Shown in pieces: positions 1-8,557 of a stretch of DNA of 64,000 bases (the first letter of the stretch is position 1; every line of letters starts with the position of its first letter). A program made the translations under genes and the position numbers. The notes beneath the pieces were generated by a model. It was not told where the DNA came from. It searched no databases and saw nothing but the letters and a program-made list of their open reading frames with translations. The stretch comes from Nocardioides sp. 1609 (GTDB lineage Bacteria > Actinomycetota > Actinomycetes > Propionibacteriales > Nocardioidaceae): NCBI RefSeq assembly GCF_004522105.1, contig NZ_SPUJ01000009.1, positions 40,951-104,950 of the forward strand. The letters run 5' to 3'.

Positions 1-87
1 CGCGCGACATCACGTCATGGGCTCGGGAGGTGTCGAAGGAGTGAGACCCCGCACGGGATCTGACCCTTCAGATCAGGAGGAACGATC

Positions 88-1455
88 GTGATCCGTACTC
101 CACACATCCTCATCGTCGGTGGCGGCTACGCCGGCTTCTACGCCGCATGGCACCTCGAGAAGCGCCTCAAGCGGTCCGAGGCATCGGTGAGCATCCTCGA
201 TCCGCGTCCGTACATGACCTACCAGCCGTTCCTGCCGGAAGTGGTCGCGGGCTCGATCGAGGCGCGGCACGTGGCCGTGTCGCTGCGCAGGCACCTGCGA
301 CGCACGACCGTGCTGAGCGGACGCGCGACCTCCATCGACCACGGGAGCAGGTCCGTCCACGCGCAGATGAACGACGGCCGGGAGGTGACCCTGTCCTACG
401 ACCTCATCGTGGTCACCGCCGGGGCCGTCACCCGGACGCTGCCGGTGCCGGGCATCGCCGAGGTGGCGCTCGGCCTCAAGCACGTCGAGGAAGCCGTCGC
501 GATCCGAGACACGTTCCTGACCGCGCTCGACCGAGCCGCGGCCCTGCCGGAGGGACCGGAACGCACCAGGGCACTGACCGTCACCTTCGTCGGGGGTGGC
601 TTCGCCGGCGCCGAAGGGTTCGGCGAGCTGTTGAGCCTGTCGCGCGCCGCTCTGAAGAGGTACCCGGAGATCTCCCCCGACGAGCTCAGCTTCCACCTGG
701 TGGAGGCGAGCGAACGCATCCTGCCCGAGGTCTCGACCAAGACCGGCGCCTGGGTGGTGCGGTCCCTCGAACGCCGGGGCGCCCGTGTCCACCTGAGGAC
801 GACCGTCACCTCGGCTGTAGGAGGCGAGGTCGTCCTGTCCTCGGGCGAGCGCTTCGAGTCCGACCTGATCGTGTGGACAGCCGGGACGGCGGCCAACCCG
901 GTCGTGTCCCAGCGCACCGACCTGCCCGTCAACCAGCGTGGCCTGCTCATCGTGCGCCCCGACCTTCGCGTCGGCTCCGACGAGCGCCCGGTGGTGGGGG
1001 CCTGGGCGGCAGGCGACGCCGCCGCAGTGCCAGACCTGACCCGCACCGCGTCCCCGCCCTACCTCTACACGGTGCCCAACGCGCAGCACGCGGTCCGTCA
1101 GGGCAAGCGGCTTGCCCGCAACATCACCAAGACACTCCGGGGCTCGGCGACCCGTCCGTACCGACACCGCAGCCTCGGAGCCGTCGCGACGCTGGGACTG
1201 GGGACCGGGGTGTTCGAGGCCGGACCCGTGGCCCTCAAGGGATTCCTCGGGTGGCTGATCCACCGGGGCTACCAGGTCCTGGCCATCCCCACCTGGGAGC
1301 GCAAGATCAGAGTCGCCTCGGTCTGGTTCGCGGCACTCTTCCTGGGACGCGACATCGTGTCGCTGACCTCGGTCCAGCACCCCCGCCACGAGTTCGTCAC
1401 CGGCGGCCGCCTCGAGCTCGACCCGCCGGAGTGGGACACCAGGAACGTCGCCTGA
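88..1455 (+). CDS. Type II NADH dehydrogenase-like FAD oxidoreductase
   Basis: The 455-residue protein has the two-dinucleotide-binding-domain fold of NDH-2 enzymes, which pass electrons from NADH through FAD to quinone without pumping protons. The FAD-binding GGGYAGFYAAW motif lies near residues 11-21. A second NAD-binding motif, GGGFAGAEG, lies near residues 170-178. The FAD-contact WAAGDAAAVPD motif is near residue 310. The C-terminal 90 residues are hydrophobic or amphipathic, which fits peripheral membrane attachment. The GTG start has AGGAGG 7 bases upstream, at 75-80. A second, more divergent NDH-2-like gene lies at 4234-5460. Family assignment is secure; the electron acceptor is inferred. 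Confidence 0.88.
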   Translation: MIRTPHILIVGGGYAGFYAAWHLEKRLKRSEASVSILDPRPYMTYQPFLPEVVAGSIEARHVAVSLRRHLRRTTVLSGRATSIDHGSRSVHAQMNDGREVTLSYDLIVVTAGAVTRTLPVPGIAEVALGLKHVEEAVAIRDTFLTALDRAAALPEGPERTRALTVTFVGGGFAGAEGFGELLSLSRAALKRYPEISPDELSFHLVEASERILPEVSTKTGAWVVRSLERRGARVHLRTTVTSAVGGEVVLSSGERFESDLIVWTAGTAANPVVSQRTDLPVNQRGLLIVRPDLRVGSDERPVVGAWAAGDAAAVPDLTRTASPPYLYTVPNAQHAVRQGKRLARNITKTLRGSATRPYRHRSLGAVATLGLGTGVFEAGPVALKGFLGWLIHRGYQVLAIPTWERKIRVASVWFAALFLGRDIVSLTSVQHPRHEFVTGGRLELDPPEWDTRNVA

Positions 1456-1561
1456 GCGGTGCGCACCGACGCCTCGCCGACGAGTCGCTCCCACCGGTGG
1501 TCGCACCTGCTCGGCGTGATCCCCGCGGCGGGGGTGTCCCGGATGACGTGATGACGTGGTG

Positions 1562-2497
1562 TCAGTTCCAGAGCGTCAGCTTGTGCGGGTTCATGACGGT
1601 ACGGATGTCGGAGATGAGACCGCCCACGACCTCGAGGGTGACCACTCCGATGACGCGACCCTCGTCCCACAGCACGAAGCCGAGACCGTCCGGCGTCTCC
1701 TGTTCGCGCACGGCCGCGTGCGGGTTCCTCGCGAGGAGGTTCATGAAGAAGCTCACGACCCGGTCGGCCCCGACCACGGGCTTGCGCGCGGCGGTCACGA
1801 CGCCGCCGCCGTCGGACCTCCAGACGACGTCCGGGTCCAGCACGGCCACCAGGCCGGCGATGTCGCCGTTGCGGGCAGCCGACGCGAAGGCGGTCACGAC
1901 CTTGTCGTGCTCGGCTCGTGAGACCTGGCGGTCGCGCCCCTGCTGGACCCGCCGGCGGGCCGACGTGGCGAGCTGCCGACAGGCGGCCGGACTTCGTCCG
2001 ACGATCTTCGCGATCTCGTTGAACGGCATCGCGAAGATGTCGTGCAGGACGAACGACACACGTTCTGCAGCCGTCATCGATTCCAGGACGATGAGCAGAG
2101 CCGTGCTGACCGAGTCGTCGAGCGTGACCTGCTCGAGCGGGTCGGTGCCCGGCACGGACAAACCGGGGACTGCGTGGGCCGGGATGGGCTCCGGCAGCCA
2201 CGGCCCGACGTAGGTCTCCCTCCTCCACCGTGCCGAGCTGAGGACGTTCAGGCACACGCGGCTGGCCACGCGGGTCAGCCACGCCGCGGGCACCTCGATC
2301 GCGTCCCGCTCGTCCTGGCTCAACCGGTACCAGCGGATGTAGGTCTCCTGGACCGCGTCCTCGGCCTCGGCCATGGTCCCGAGCATCCTGAACGCCAACG
2401 AGATGAGGTGCCGTCTCTCCTCCAGGACTCGGTCGCCCGGGTCCACGCCGTCCGCACCACGCGGATCCTCACTCGTCCCACCTGCAGAATCGTTCAC
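1562..2497 (-). CDS. ECF41-type RNA polymerase sigma factor with C-terminal SnoaL-like domain
   Basis: This is a 311-residue extracytoplasmic-function sigma factor. Region 2 (about residues 25-95) contains AEDAVQETYIRWYR. Region 4 (about 125-190) contains the helix-turn-helix FNEIAKIVGRSPAACRQLA. A SnoaL-like extension fills residues 200-311. The linker WLPEP and the downstream DGGG are hallmarks of the ECF41 group, in which the C-terminal domain modulates activity in place of an anti-sigma factor. The start is GTG with AGGAGG 8 bases upstream. It is divergent from an NAD-dependent epimerase and near an NADH-oxidoreductase-like gene. ECF41 genes are known to sit beside carboxymuconolactone decarboxylase, oxidoreductase or epimerase (COE) genes that they control. 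Confidence 0.9.
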   Translation of the reverse strand: MNDSAGGTSEDPRGADGVDPGDRVLEERRHLISLAFRMLGTMAEAEDAVQETYIRWYRLSQDERDAIEVPAAWLTRVASRVCLNVLSSARWRRETYVGPWLPEPIPAHAVPGLSVPGTDPLEQVTLDDSVSTALLIVLESMTAAERVSFVLHDIFAMPFNEIAKIVGRSPAACRQLATSARRRVQQGRDRQVSRAEHDKVVTAFASAARNGDIAGLVAVLDPDVVWRSDGGGVVTAARKPVVGADRVVSFFMNLLARNPHAAVREQETPDGLGFVLWDEGRVIGVVTLEVVGGLISDIRTVMNPHKLTLWN

Positions 2498-2539
2498 CTT
2501 CGGACCTCCTCTGCGTGCTCGACCAGACAGGCCAGAGAG

Positions 2540-2560
2540 ATGTGAGGTCGCCCCTCACAT
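2540..2560. promoter_or_regulatory. Perfect inverted repeat between ECF41 sigma gene and epimerase
   Basis: ATGTGAGG and CCTCACAT form a perfect 8-bp inverted repeat with a 5-base spacer. It lies 43 bp from the sigma factor start and 90 bp from the epimerase start. The position fits an operator shared by the divergent genes. No protein is assigned to it. Confidence 0.45.
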
Positions 2561-2649
2561 TCGCAGCTCGTGGCAGGTCGTAGGGAGCAACCCACCGGGC
2601 GCCACGGCCACCGTCCGTCGGCGGGATCCAGGACGGAGAACGGAGACTC

Positions 2650-3486
2650 ATGCGCATCTTCCTTGCCGGCGGCACCGGGGTCATCGGCAGGAGGCTCGTC
2701 CCCGCACTCGTCACCGCCGGACACGAGGTCGTCGCCACCACCAGGCAGGTGGGAAACCTCGACCGGATCGAACGTCTGGGTGGCAGAGGTGTCGCAGTCG
2801 ACGTGTTCGACCCCCCACGCCTGGACGAGGCGGTCGCCGAGGCGGCGCCGGACCTGGTGATGCACCAGTTGTCCGACCTGCGCCTCTTCGACACCGAGGC
2901 GACGGCCCGCATCAGACGTGAGGGCACGGCCCACCTCATCACTGCCGCCCGACGGTCCGGGGTCAGCAGGATCGTGGTCCAGAGCATCGCCTGGGCCTAC
3001 CAGGACGGTGACGGCCTGGCAGACGAGGACGAACCCGTCGAGGCCGGATCCGCCGTCGCCGCCATGGAGGACCTTGCGCGTACCCTCGCCAGACCGACGA
3101 TCCTGCGCTACGGGTGGTGGTACGGGCCTGACACCTGGTACGCCGAAGGAGGACGGATCGCCGACGCCGTGGCCGAGGGCCTCCTTCCGGCCACGCGCAC
3201 GATCAACTCGTTCGTCCACATCGACGACGCCGTCGCGGCGACCGTCGCGGCGATCGACTGGCCGGCCGGCGCCTACAACATCGTCGACGACGAGCCCGCT
3301 CCTGCCACGGAGTGGCTGCCCAGCTACGCGGCCGCGATCGGCGCCCCACCCCCGACGTCGACCACGTGGTCAAGCGGCCGGCCCGGAGGACGCGGCGCGT
3401 CCAACGCCAAGGCCAGGGCTGCCGGCTGGGTCCCGACATACACCACCTGGCGCTCCGGCTTCTGCGTCGACGGGCTGCGGGACTGA
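2650..3486 (+). CDS. NAD-dependent epimerase/dehydratase family protein (extended SDR)
   Basis: The 278-residue protein starts with the Rossmann motif GGTGVIG (residues 7-13). It follows the atypical extended SDR pattern, with a YGWWYGP segment near residue 155. The canonical YxxxK catalytic pair is not obvious, so a sugar substrate should not be assumed. The start ATG has GGAG upstream. It is divergent from the ECF41 sigma factor, and epimerase is one of the classic ECF41-linked target classes, so transcription by that sigma factor is the likeliest control. Confidence 0.82.
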   Translation: MRIFLAGGTGVIGRRLVPALVTAGHEVVATTRQVGNLDRIERLGGRGVAVDVFDPPRLDEAVAEAAPDLVMHQLSDLRLFDTEATARIRREGTAHLITAARRSGVSRIVVQSIAWAYQDGDGLADEDEPVEAGSAVAAMEDLARTLARPTILRYGWWYGPDTWYAEGGRIADAVAEGLLPATRTINSFVHIDDAVAATVAAIDWPAGAYNIVDDEPAPATEWLPSYAAAIGAPPPTSTTWSSGRPGGRGASNAKARAAGWVPTYTTWRSGFCVDGLRD

Positions 3487-3558
3487 TCGGTGACGCGGTC
3501 AGGTCCCGAGCCAACGCTCCAGGACGGGCGGCCGGGCTCGCCCGCGCGTCGGGGGAGC

Positions 3559-4071
3559 TCAGCGCAGGTCGTGTCCTTCTCCTCGGGCAGGATCCCGCTG
3601 TCGGCTGAGCCCGCCGTGGATCGCTGCAACAACGCCGGACCCGATGTCGTCGCTGACGTCTACCGCCAGGTCGGCCAGCGTGACTGCACCGAGAGCGGCA
3701 CGCCACGCCTCCTCTGCCGCGTGCATGACAGCGGCGACGGCGCAGGGCCCCACGCATGCCTCGGACGGGGCAGCCAACGGGCCGCGCTGCCGGATCTCGG
3801 TGCAGCGGAACGCGTACTCCGACCCGCCGACGGCCTGCACCACGTCGAGCACGCTGATCCCGGTGGCGGGACGGGCCAGCCGGTACCCGCCAGATCGACC
3901 CTGGGCGGAGGTCAGCAGCCCGGCTCTGGCCAGCAGCTGCAGCTGCTTGGCCAGGTAGGTGGGTGACAGGTCGAGGATGACGGCCAGCCCTGCTGCGGGG
4001 ACCGAGCGCTGCGCTGCGGCCAGCACGAGACAGCAGGACAGGGCCCGTTCCACGCCGATCGACAGCTTCAC
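3559..4071 (-). CDS. Rrf2 family transcriptional regulator
   Basis: The 170-residue protein has the Rrf2 winged helix at residues 1-75, including LSPTYLAKQLQLLARAGLL and the wing motif GRSGGYRLARP. Cysteines near residues 90, 106 and 110 (FRC and ACVGPC) are placed like those that hold an Fe-S cluster in NsrR/IscR relatives, although the spacing differs. It may therefore sense NO, redox or iron. The GTG start has GGGAGG upstream. It lies 162 bp downstream of the NDH-2-like gene 4234-5460 on the same strand and may regulate it. Confidence 0.88.
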   Translation of the reverse strand: MKLSIGVERALSCCLVLAAAQRSVPAAGLAVILDLSPTYLAKQLQLLARAGLLTSAQGRSGGYRLARPATGISVLDVVQAVGGSEYAFRCTEIRQRGPLAAPSEACVGPCAVAAVMHAAEEAWRAALGAVTLADLAVDVSDDIGSGVVAAIHGGLSRQRDPARGEGHDLR

Positions 4072-4233
4072 CGGTCACCTCCCGGACCAGGGACGAACCA
4101 CCACCGACGTGGTCCCCGGTGCGCACTGCCGGCGACCGGGCCAGGGACTCCTCGCGCCGTCCGCGACGGGGGACCCGCACGGCGCTCGAGAGCAACCAGG
4201 TTCCTCGCCCCCGACGGCTCGCACGTGCGCGTG

Positions 4234-5460
4234 TCACGCGGCGCGGCGGGAGCTCTTGGGTGGCTTGGCCCAGCGATACGTGCCGGCGCGGATCCGCTCC
4301 CACGCGAGGATCGATCTCGCGTACCTGTTGTTCAGCTCGTTGAACACCGCGGCAGGCCTGCCGGTGAGAACGGTGCCGCTGGGGGTGTCGTCGAACCGGG
4401 TCCGTTGCACCAGCCCGTCACCGGGCCCCAGGCTCATCGCCAGGACGAGGTACGCGAGCCCGAACGGGTCGGGTGCGCGTCCTTCGAGTCCCGCGATGAT
4501 CGTGGCGGCAGCATGACCGCCCTGGGGGACCGCTGTCGCACACGCCATCCGCAGCGTCTCGCCAGCGGGACCGTCGACGAGGCTTCCGTCACCCGCACCG
4601 AGGATGTCTGGATGTCTCGCGGTCCGCAGGTACTCGTCGACGATGAGCCGGCCGGACCGGTCCACGTCCAGGCCGCTGTCCCGGGCGAGAGTGGGCACCG
4701 CGAACGAGGCGGCCCACACGACGCAGTCTGCGGCGATGTCGTCGCCGTCGACCGTGCGAACACCGGTCCGGGTCACCTCGCCAACCGGGGTGCGCTCGAA
4801 GACGCGCACGTGCGACATCGCCTCGGCCCGCTCGAGGTAGGTGCGCGCCTTCACCGAGAGGGTCGGGCCGAGCTGGGACGAGGTGACCATGCTGAGTCGG
4901 AGGTTCGGTCGTAGCGTGGCGAGCTCCGTGACGAGCTCGATGGCGGTCGCTCCTCCACCGACGACGAGAACGGACGCGTCGTCGGGAACCTCGGCGAGCC
5001 GACCTCGGAAGGCATGTGCTGCCTCCAGGCTGGAGATGCTGTGGGCGTACTGCGCTGCGCCGGGCACCGCGGTGGCGGGAACACCACTGCCGACGGCGTA
5101 CACCAGGGTGTCGTAGCGCTCGGCCCAAGGCAGGTTCGACGCGGTGTCGACACCGTGGATCCGGTGCTCGTCGGGTCGGATCGACGTCACGCTGGCGAGC
5201 CGGAGCTCCACCGACGGCTCGAGCAGGGAGCGCAGGGAGTGGCGTGTGGCCGGCTCCGCGTCGGTCCTGGCTGCGACTTCGTGAAGACGGATCCGTTCGA
5301 CGAACGACGCGATCGGGTTGACCAGCGTGATCCGCGCTCGTGACTTCAGCTTCCCCGCGAGCCGGTTGGCGCACAGGATGCCGGCGTAGCCACCGCCGAT
5401 GATGATGATGCGTCGAGGTTCGCAGTTGGTCATGGTCCCTTGACGATCCCGGGTCGTCAT
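4234..5460 (-). CDS. NAD(P)/FAD-dependent oxidoreductase, NDH-2-like
   Basis: The 408-residue flavoprotein has an FAD motif GGGYAGILCANRL near residues 22-34. A second dinucleotide motif, VVGGGATAIELVTEL, lies near 168-182. ILGAGDGS near 290 is the second FAD contact. It is shorter than the 88-1455 protein and lacks a clear membrane helix. Such proteins are frequent partners of SigJ/ECF41 sigma factors. Start choice is uncertain: ATG at 5460 has no ribosome binding site, while ATG at 5433 (residue 10) has a weak AAGGG 3-4 bases upstream. A quinone or other acceptor is not proven. Confidence 0.85.
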   Translation of the reverse strand: MTTRDRQGTMTNCEPRRIIIIGGGYAGILCANRLAGKLKSRARITLVNPIASFVERIRLHEVAARTDAEPATRHSLRSLLEPSVELRLASVTSIRPDEHRIHGVDTASNLPWAERYDTLVYAVGSGVPATAVPGAAQYAHSISSLEAAHAFRGRLAEVPDDASVLVVGGGATAIELVTELATLRPNLRLSMVTSSQLGPTLSVKARTYLERAEAMSHVRVFERTPVGEVTRTGVRTVDGDDIAADCVVWAASFAVPTLARDSGLDVDRSGRLIVDEYLRTARHPDILGAGDGSLVDGPAGETLRMACATAVPQGGHAAATIIAGLEGRAPDPFGLAYLVLAMSLGPGDGLVQRTRFDDTPSGTVLTGRPAAVFNELNNRYARSILAWERIRAGTYRWAKPPKSSRRAA

Positions 5461-5561
5461 TTGTGAGGTCCGCGTCGGCCGGAGATCGCTGGGAGGCGTG
5501 GCCGGCCCGACCCGGAGCGGCGGGCTCGCGCTGCGCGGAGAGCGACGTGAAGGACGACCTG

Positions 5562-6887
5562 CTAGCCGTCGACGACGACCTGCACGGGATTCCCCCTGGT
5601 GTCGGCCCCGCCTCGGACGCCGGTGTCGATCGTCTGACCCATGCGTTCGCGCTTGGTGCGCAGGTAGCGCCGGTTGTGCACGGTCTCGAACGCGGGGAGG
5701 GCGACGCGTTCGACGACCGTCAGGCCGTGACGGACCAACGCGGCGAGCTTGTCGGAGTTGTTGGTGATGAGCCGCACCCGCTGCACGCCCAGCTGCCTCA
5801 GGATGTGTGCTGCCGAGTCGTAGCGTCGTGCGTCGACGGGCAAGCCCTGTGCGGTGTTGGCGTCGACGGTGTCGAGGCCGGTCTCCTGCAGCGAGTAGGC
5901 GTGGATCTTCGGTCCCAGGCCGATGCCTCGTCCCTCGTGTCCGCGGAGGTAGACGACCACTCCGGCGCCCGCCTGGGCGATGGCGATCATGGATTGCTCG
6001 AGCTGGGTCCCGCAGTCACAGCGCAGGGAGCCGATGATGTCGCCGGTGAGGCACTCGCTGTGGATGCGGACGAGTACGCCGCCTTCCTCCGCGCCCGGTC
6101 CTGCGAGATCACCCATGGTGAGGACCAGGTGTTCGGCGTCGTCGCTGTACGACTGGAAGACAGCTGCCTCGAAGTTGCCGAACGCGGTGGGCATGGCAGC
6201 AGAGCTCACCCGACGAACGTGACGGAACTCGGGGTCGCGGTATCGGACGAGGTCGGCTACGGACGTGAGCGGGATGCCGTGCCGGGCGGCGAACCGCCGC
6301 AGCTCGCCGGTTCGCATCATCGATCCGTCGCCTGAGACGACTTCTCCGATGAGGCCTACCGGGGTTCGGCCGGCGAGCTCGAGCAGGTCGACCGCAGCTT
6401 CGGTGTGCCCGGATCGTTCGAGGACGCCCCCGGCACGGGCTCGGAGCGGAAAGACGTGACCTGGTCGCCGCAGGTCGCTGGCCGACGTCGAGGTGTCCGC
6501 GAGCGCCCGGAACGTCCGCGCGCGATCGCGGGCTGAGACGCCGGTGCCTGCGCTCCTGTGGTCGACCGTGATCGTGAACGCGGTCTCGTGGCTGTCGGTG
6601 TTCTGCGCGACCATCGGTGGGAGTCCGAGGAGGTCGGCGTGATCCTCGGTCATCGGGGCGCACAGGATGCCTGTGGTGTGCCGAACGACGAACGCGACCT
6701 GTTCGGCCGTGGCTGTCTCCGCGGCCAGGAGGAGGTCTCCCTCGTTCTCGCGGTCCTCGTGGTCGACGACCAGCACCATGCCGCCCCTGACGAGCGCTTC
6801 GACGGCCCGTTCGACGTGGGTGACCCACGAGGTGCCGGTGGTGGTGGGGTCGGCTGCGGTCGTCGGCTCCTCGGAACTCGTGGTCAT
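5562..6887 (-). CDS. ribBA: Bifunctional 3,4-dihydroxy-2-butanone-4-phosphate synthase / GTP cyclohydrolase II
   Basis: This 441-residue fusion supplies both precursors of riboflavin. The N-terminal half makes dihydroxybutanone phosphate from ribulose 5-phosphate and has DHEDRENEGDL, TGILCAPMT and GHVFPLRARAGG. The C-terminal half opens the GTP ring and has the zinc cysteines in ECLTGDIIGSLRCDCGTQ, then GHEGRGIGL. All catalytic motifs look intact. ATG at 6887 has AGGAGG about 6 bases upstream, so it is preferred to an in-frame GTG 13 codons earlier. No other rib genes lie nearby. A stand-alone copy among flavoproteins suggests supplementary FMN/FAD supply. Confidence 0.93.
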   Translation of the reverse strand: MTTSSEEPTTAADPTTTGTSWVTHVERAVEALVRGGMVLVVDHEDRENEGDLLLAAETATAEQVAFVVRHTTGILCAPMTEDHADLLGLPPMVAQNTDSHETAFTITVDHRSAGTGVSARDRARTFRALADTSTSASDLRRPGHVFPLRARAGGVLERSGHTEAAVDLLELAGRTPVGLIGEVVSGDGSMMRTGELRRFAARHGIPLTSVADLVRYRDPEFRHVRRVSSAAMPTAFGNFEAAVFQSYSDDAEHLVLTMGDLAGPGAEEGGVLVRIHSECLTGDIIGSLRCDCGTQLEQSMIAIAQAGAGVVVYLRGHEGRGIGLGPKIHAYSLQETGLDTVDANTAQGLPVDARRYDSAAHILRQLGVQRVRLITNNSDKLAALVRHGLTVVERVALPAFETVHNRRYLRTKRERMGQTIDTGVRGGADTRGNPVQVVVDG

Positions 6888-7319
6888 GGGTGCCTCCTGG
6901 GTTCGGCGCGCAGCGGGACGACGCACGGCAGCAGTGCTGCGGGACGGTGGTCTGGACGGTGGTCGGGGCGGGGGCGCCTCGCGGATCGTCGCCGGGGCGG
7001 TGCGCGCCGGCCGGCTTGGGCGCCCGTCACCGCCGTCAGACGCCGGTCACGACGGCTGTCGTGCGCCAGCAGGCCGCGGTCGGACGTCGTCGTGCCGTGC
7101 ATCTCGCCTCCAGCGCCGTCGAGCCGTCTCGATCACCGTCATGACCGGGCGACCTCGGCGGATGTGAGCAGCGCACGGTGCGGCACACCTCGTGATCCGC
7201 CCCACCTGGTGAGCGAGACGGCACCACCGTCGCGATGCGGCTGACAGCCTCACGATCGAGGTCCGGCTGCGGTCAGAGGTGATGAGGGGGTTGACCCTCA
7301 CATCATCCAGGAGGCACAC
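6888..7319. other. Gene-free interval between ribBA and the leader ORF
   Basis: These 432 bp hold no convincing gene. I looked for the conserved core of an FMN riboswitch on the minus strand upstream of ribBA and did not find it. The right end has a TGAGGG/CCCTCA inverted repeat (about 7283-7300). Its right arm continues into CCTCACAT (7296-7303), which equals one half-site of the repeat at 2540-2560. Confidence 0.5.
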
Positions 7320-7391
7320 GTGACGAGTGTGGGTAGAGCGCGGTACGCCGCGTGCGACAGCCGCAGCATGGTCCGAGGGACCCGGCGATGA
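7320..7391 (+). CDS. Putative 23-residue leader peptide ORF
   Basis: GTG at 7320 is preceded by a strong AGGAGG at 7309-7314. It opens a 23-codon frame that ends in TGA at 7389-7391. The stop overlaps ATG at 7388 of the next gene as ATGA. The arrangement looks like translational coupling or an attenuating leader. The predicted peptide is arginine-rich and has no recognised family. The Shine-Dalgarno quality is the main support, since the downstream gene has only a weak site of its own. Confidence 0.45.
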   Translation: MTSVGRARYAACDSRSMVRGTRR

Positions 7392-8557
7392 CCGGCACCA
7401 ACGCTGCTCCGGTGAGGGGACGCGCGTCGTCCCGCCCGCCGCGGTACGAGCACCGCCACGGGTTTCTGAGCAGGTCGCGCGGCCTCAGTCCCGCACGAGC
7501 GATGCCGGTGAGGGATCGTCGCGCGTTGGCTGGAGGAGAGTTCGGAAGCGAACGGCTCCTTCTCGCCCTCGATCGGATCCAGCACGGCCCTCCTCGCACG
7601 ATCGCCGGCTGGAAGGCGCTGGCCGAGGAGATCCTGGTCGACGAGTGCTGCACGGCCCACCGCAACCGCGAGATCTCGTCGTGCTACGCCTGGGCCTACA
7701 TGGCGCTGCCCACGTGCTTCAAGTGGGCCGGGATGGCGGCGATCGCGTCGCACCACGTGCGCGTCGCGCTCCTCCCCCTCCACATCGACACCGCTCTCAG
7801 GAGCGCCACCGGTCCGGGGCACGGACCGGGGAGGTGGCGGGTGCTCACGGCGGACGCGAACACGATCCGAGCAACGAACAACGACATCTTCGACGACCTG
7901 TTCTGGGTCCACCTCGCCTACGTCACCTCGGAGGACGGGATCACCCTGCTTCGCGCCCTCCTGCGGGACGAGCGTCACTACGCACCCATCCTGGCCGGGT
8001 TCGAAGCACTCGACCAGGGCCGCCGGGTGCTGGAGGACCCGACGACGTCCCCGGCGGCTCGAGCAGGGGCACGGGACCTCATCTGGAGGGGCAACCTCCT
8101 CCTCCTCGAGCACGAGCAGCGCGTCGTGGTGCAACCCAACTTCGATCGCCTCTCCCACGGGTGCGCCTGGGCCGTCTCGATCGGGTCGGCCACGTCGTTC
8201 GAGACACGTGGACCGTGCCAGGCGATCGAGTACTTCACCTCGTTCTACTTCTACACGCTCGCCCGTACGAACCCCCGTGGCCTCCGCGGACGGGTGCGGC
8301 CGCGCATCACCAACTACGACGACCGGTGGCGTTGGCTCGTGTCGAGCGTCGTCCCCCGGTTCCGACGCTTCGATGCGGACCCGCCCGTGGTCCGAGCCAT
8401 CCTGCGACGCATCCTCGACCAGGACCGCCACCACGATTCCTCCCCGTGCGGCACCCCGACGAGGAGTGACCGCGTCCTGGCCGTCCCCACCTCGGAGCGC
8501 ACGGTCCGAGCCGAACGTCGCGCGGCGGCGGCGGGGGGTGGAGCGGATGCTGCTTGA
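7388..8557 (+). CDS. Unrecognised protein paired with a QcrB-like cytochrome b
   Basis: I do not recognise the family of this 389-residue protein. It appears soluble and is rich in Trp, Tyr, His and Arg. Notable segments are ECCTAHRNREISSCYAWAYM (about 80-99), NNDIFDDLFWVHLAYV and WRGNLLLLEHEQRVVVQPNF (about 225-244). The last 60 residues are low-complexity Arg/Ala. Candidate starts are GTG 7352 and ATG 7388; the latter overlaps the leader ORF stop. Its 3' end overlaps the cytochrome b start by 11 bp, so the two are co-translated. A role as cytoplasmic partner of that membrane protein is an inference from context only. Confidence 0.7.
   Translation: MTGTNAAPVRGRASSRPPRYEHRHGFLSRSRGLSPARAMPVRDRRALAGGEFGSERLLLALDRIQHGPPRTIAGWKALAEEILVDECCTAHRNREISSCYAWAYMALPTCFKWAGMAAIASHHVRVALLPLHIDTALRSATGPGHGPGRWRVLTADANTIRATNNDIFDDLFWVHLAYVTSEDGITLLRALLRDERHYAPILAGFEALDQGRRVLEDPTTSPAARAGARDLIWRGNLLLLEHEQRVVVQPNFDRLSHGCAWAVSIGSATSFETRGPCQAIEYFTSFYFYTLARTNPRGLRGRVRPRITNYDDRWRWLVSSVVPRFRRFDADPPVVRAILRRILDQDRHHDSSPCGTPTRSDRVLAVPTSERTVRAERRAAAAGGGADAA

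Noticed and set aside
6888..7319. FMN riboswitch upstream of ribBA
   Set aside because: The conserved core bases of the FMN aptamer were not found on the minus strand in this interval.
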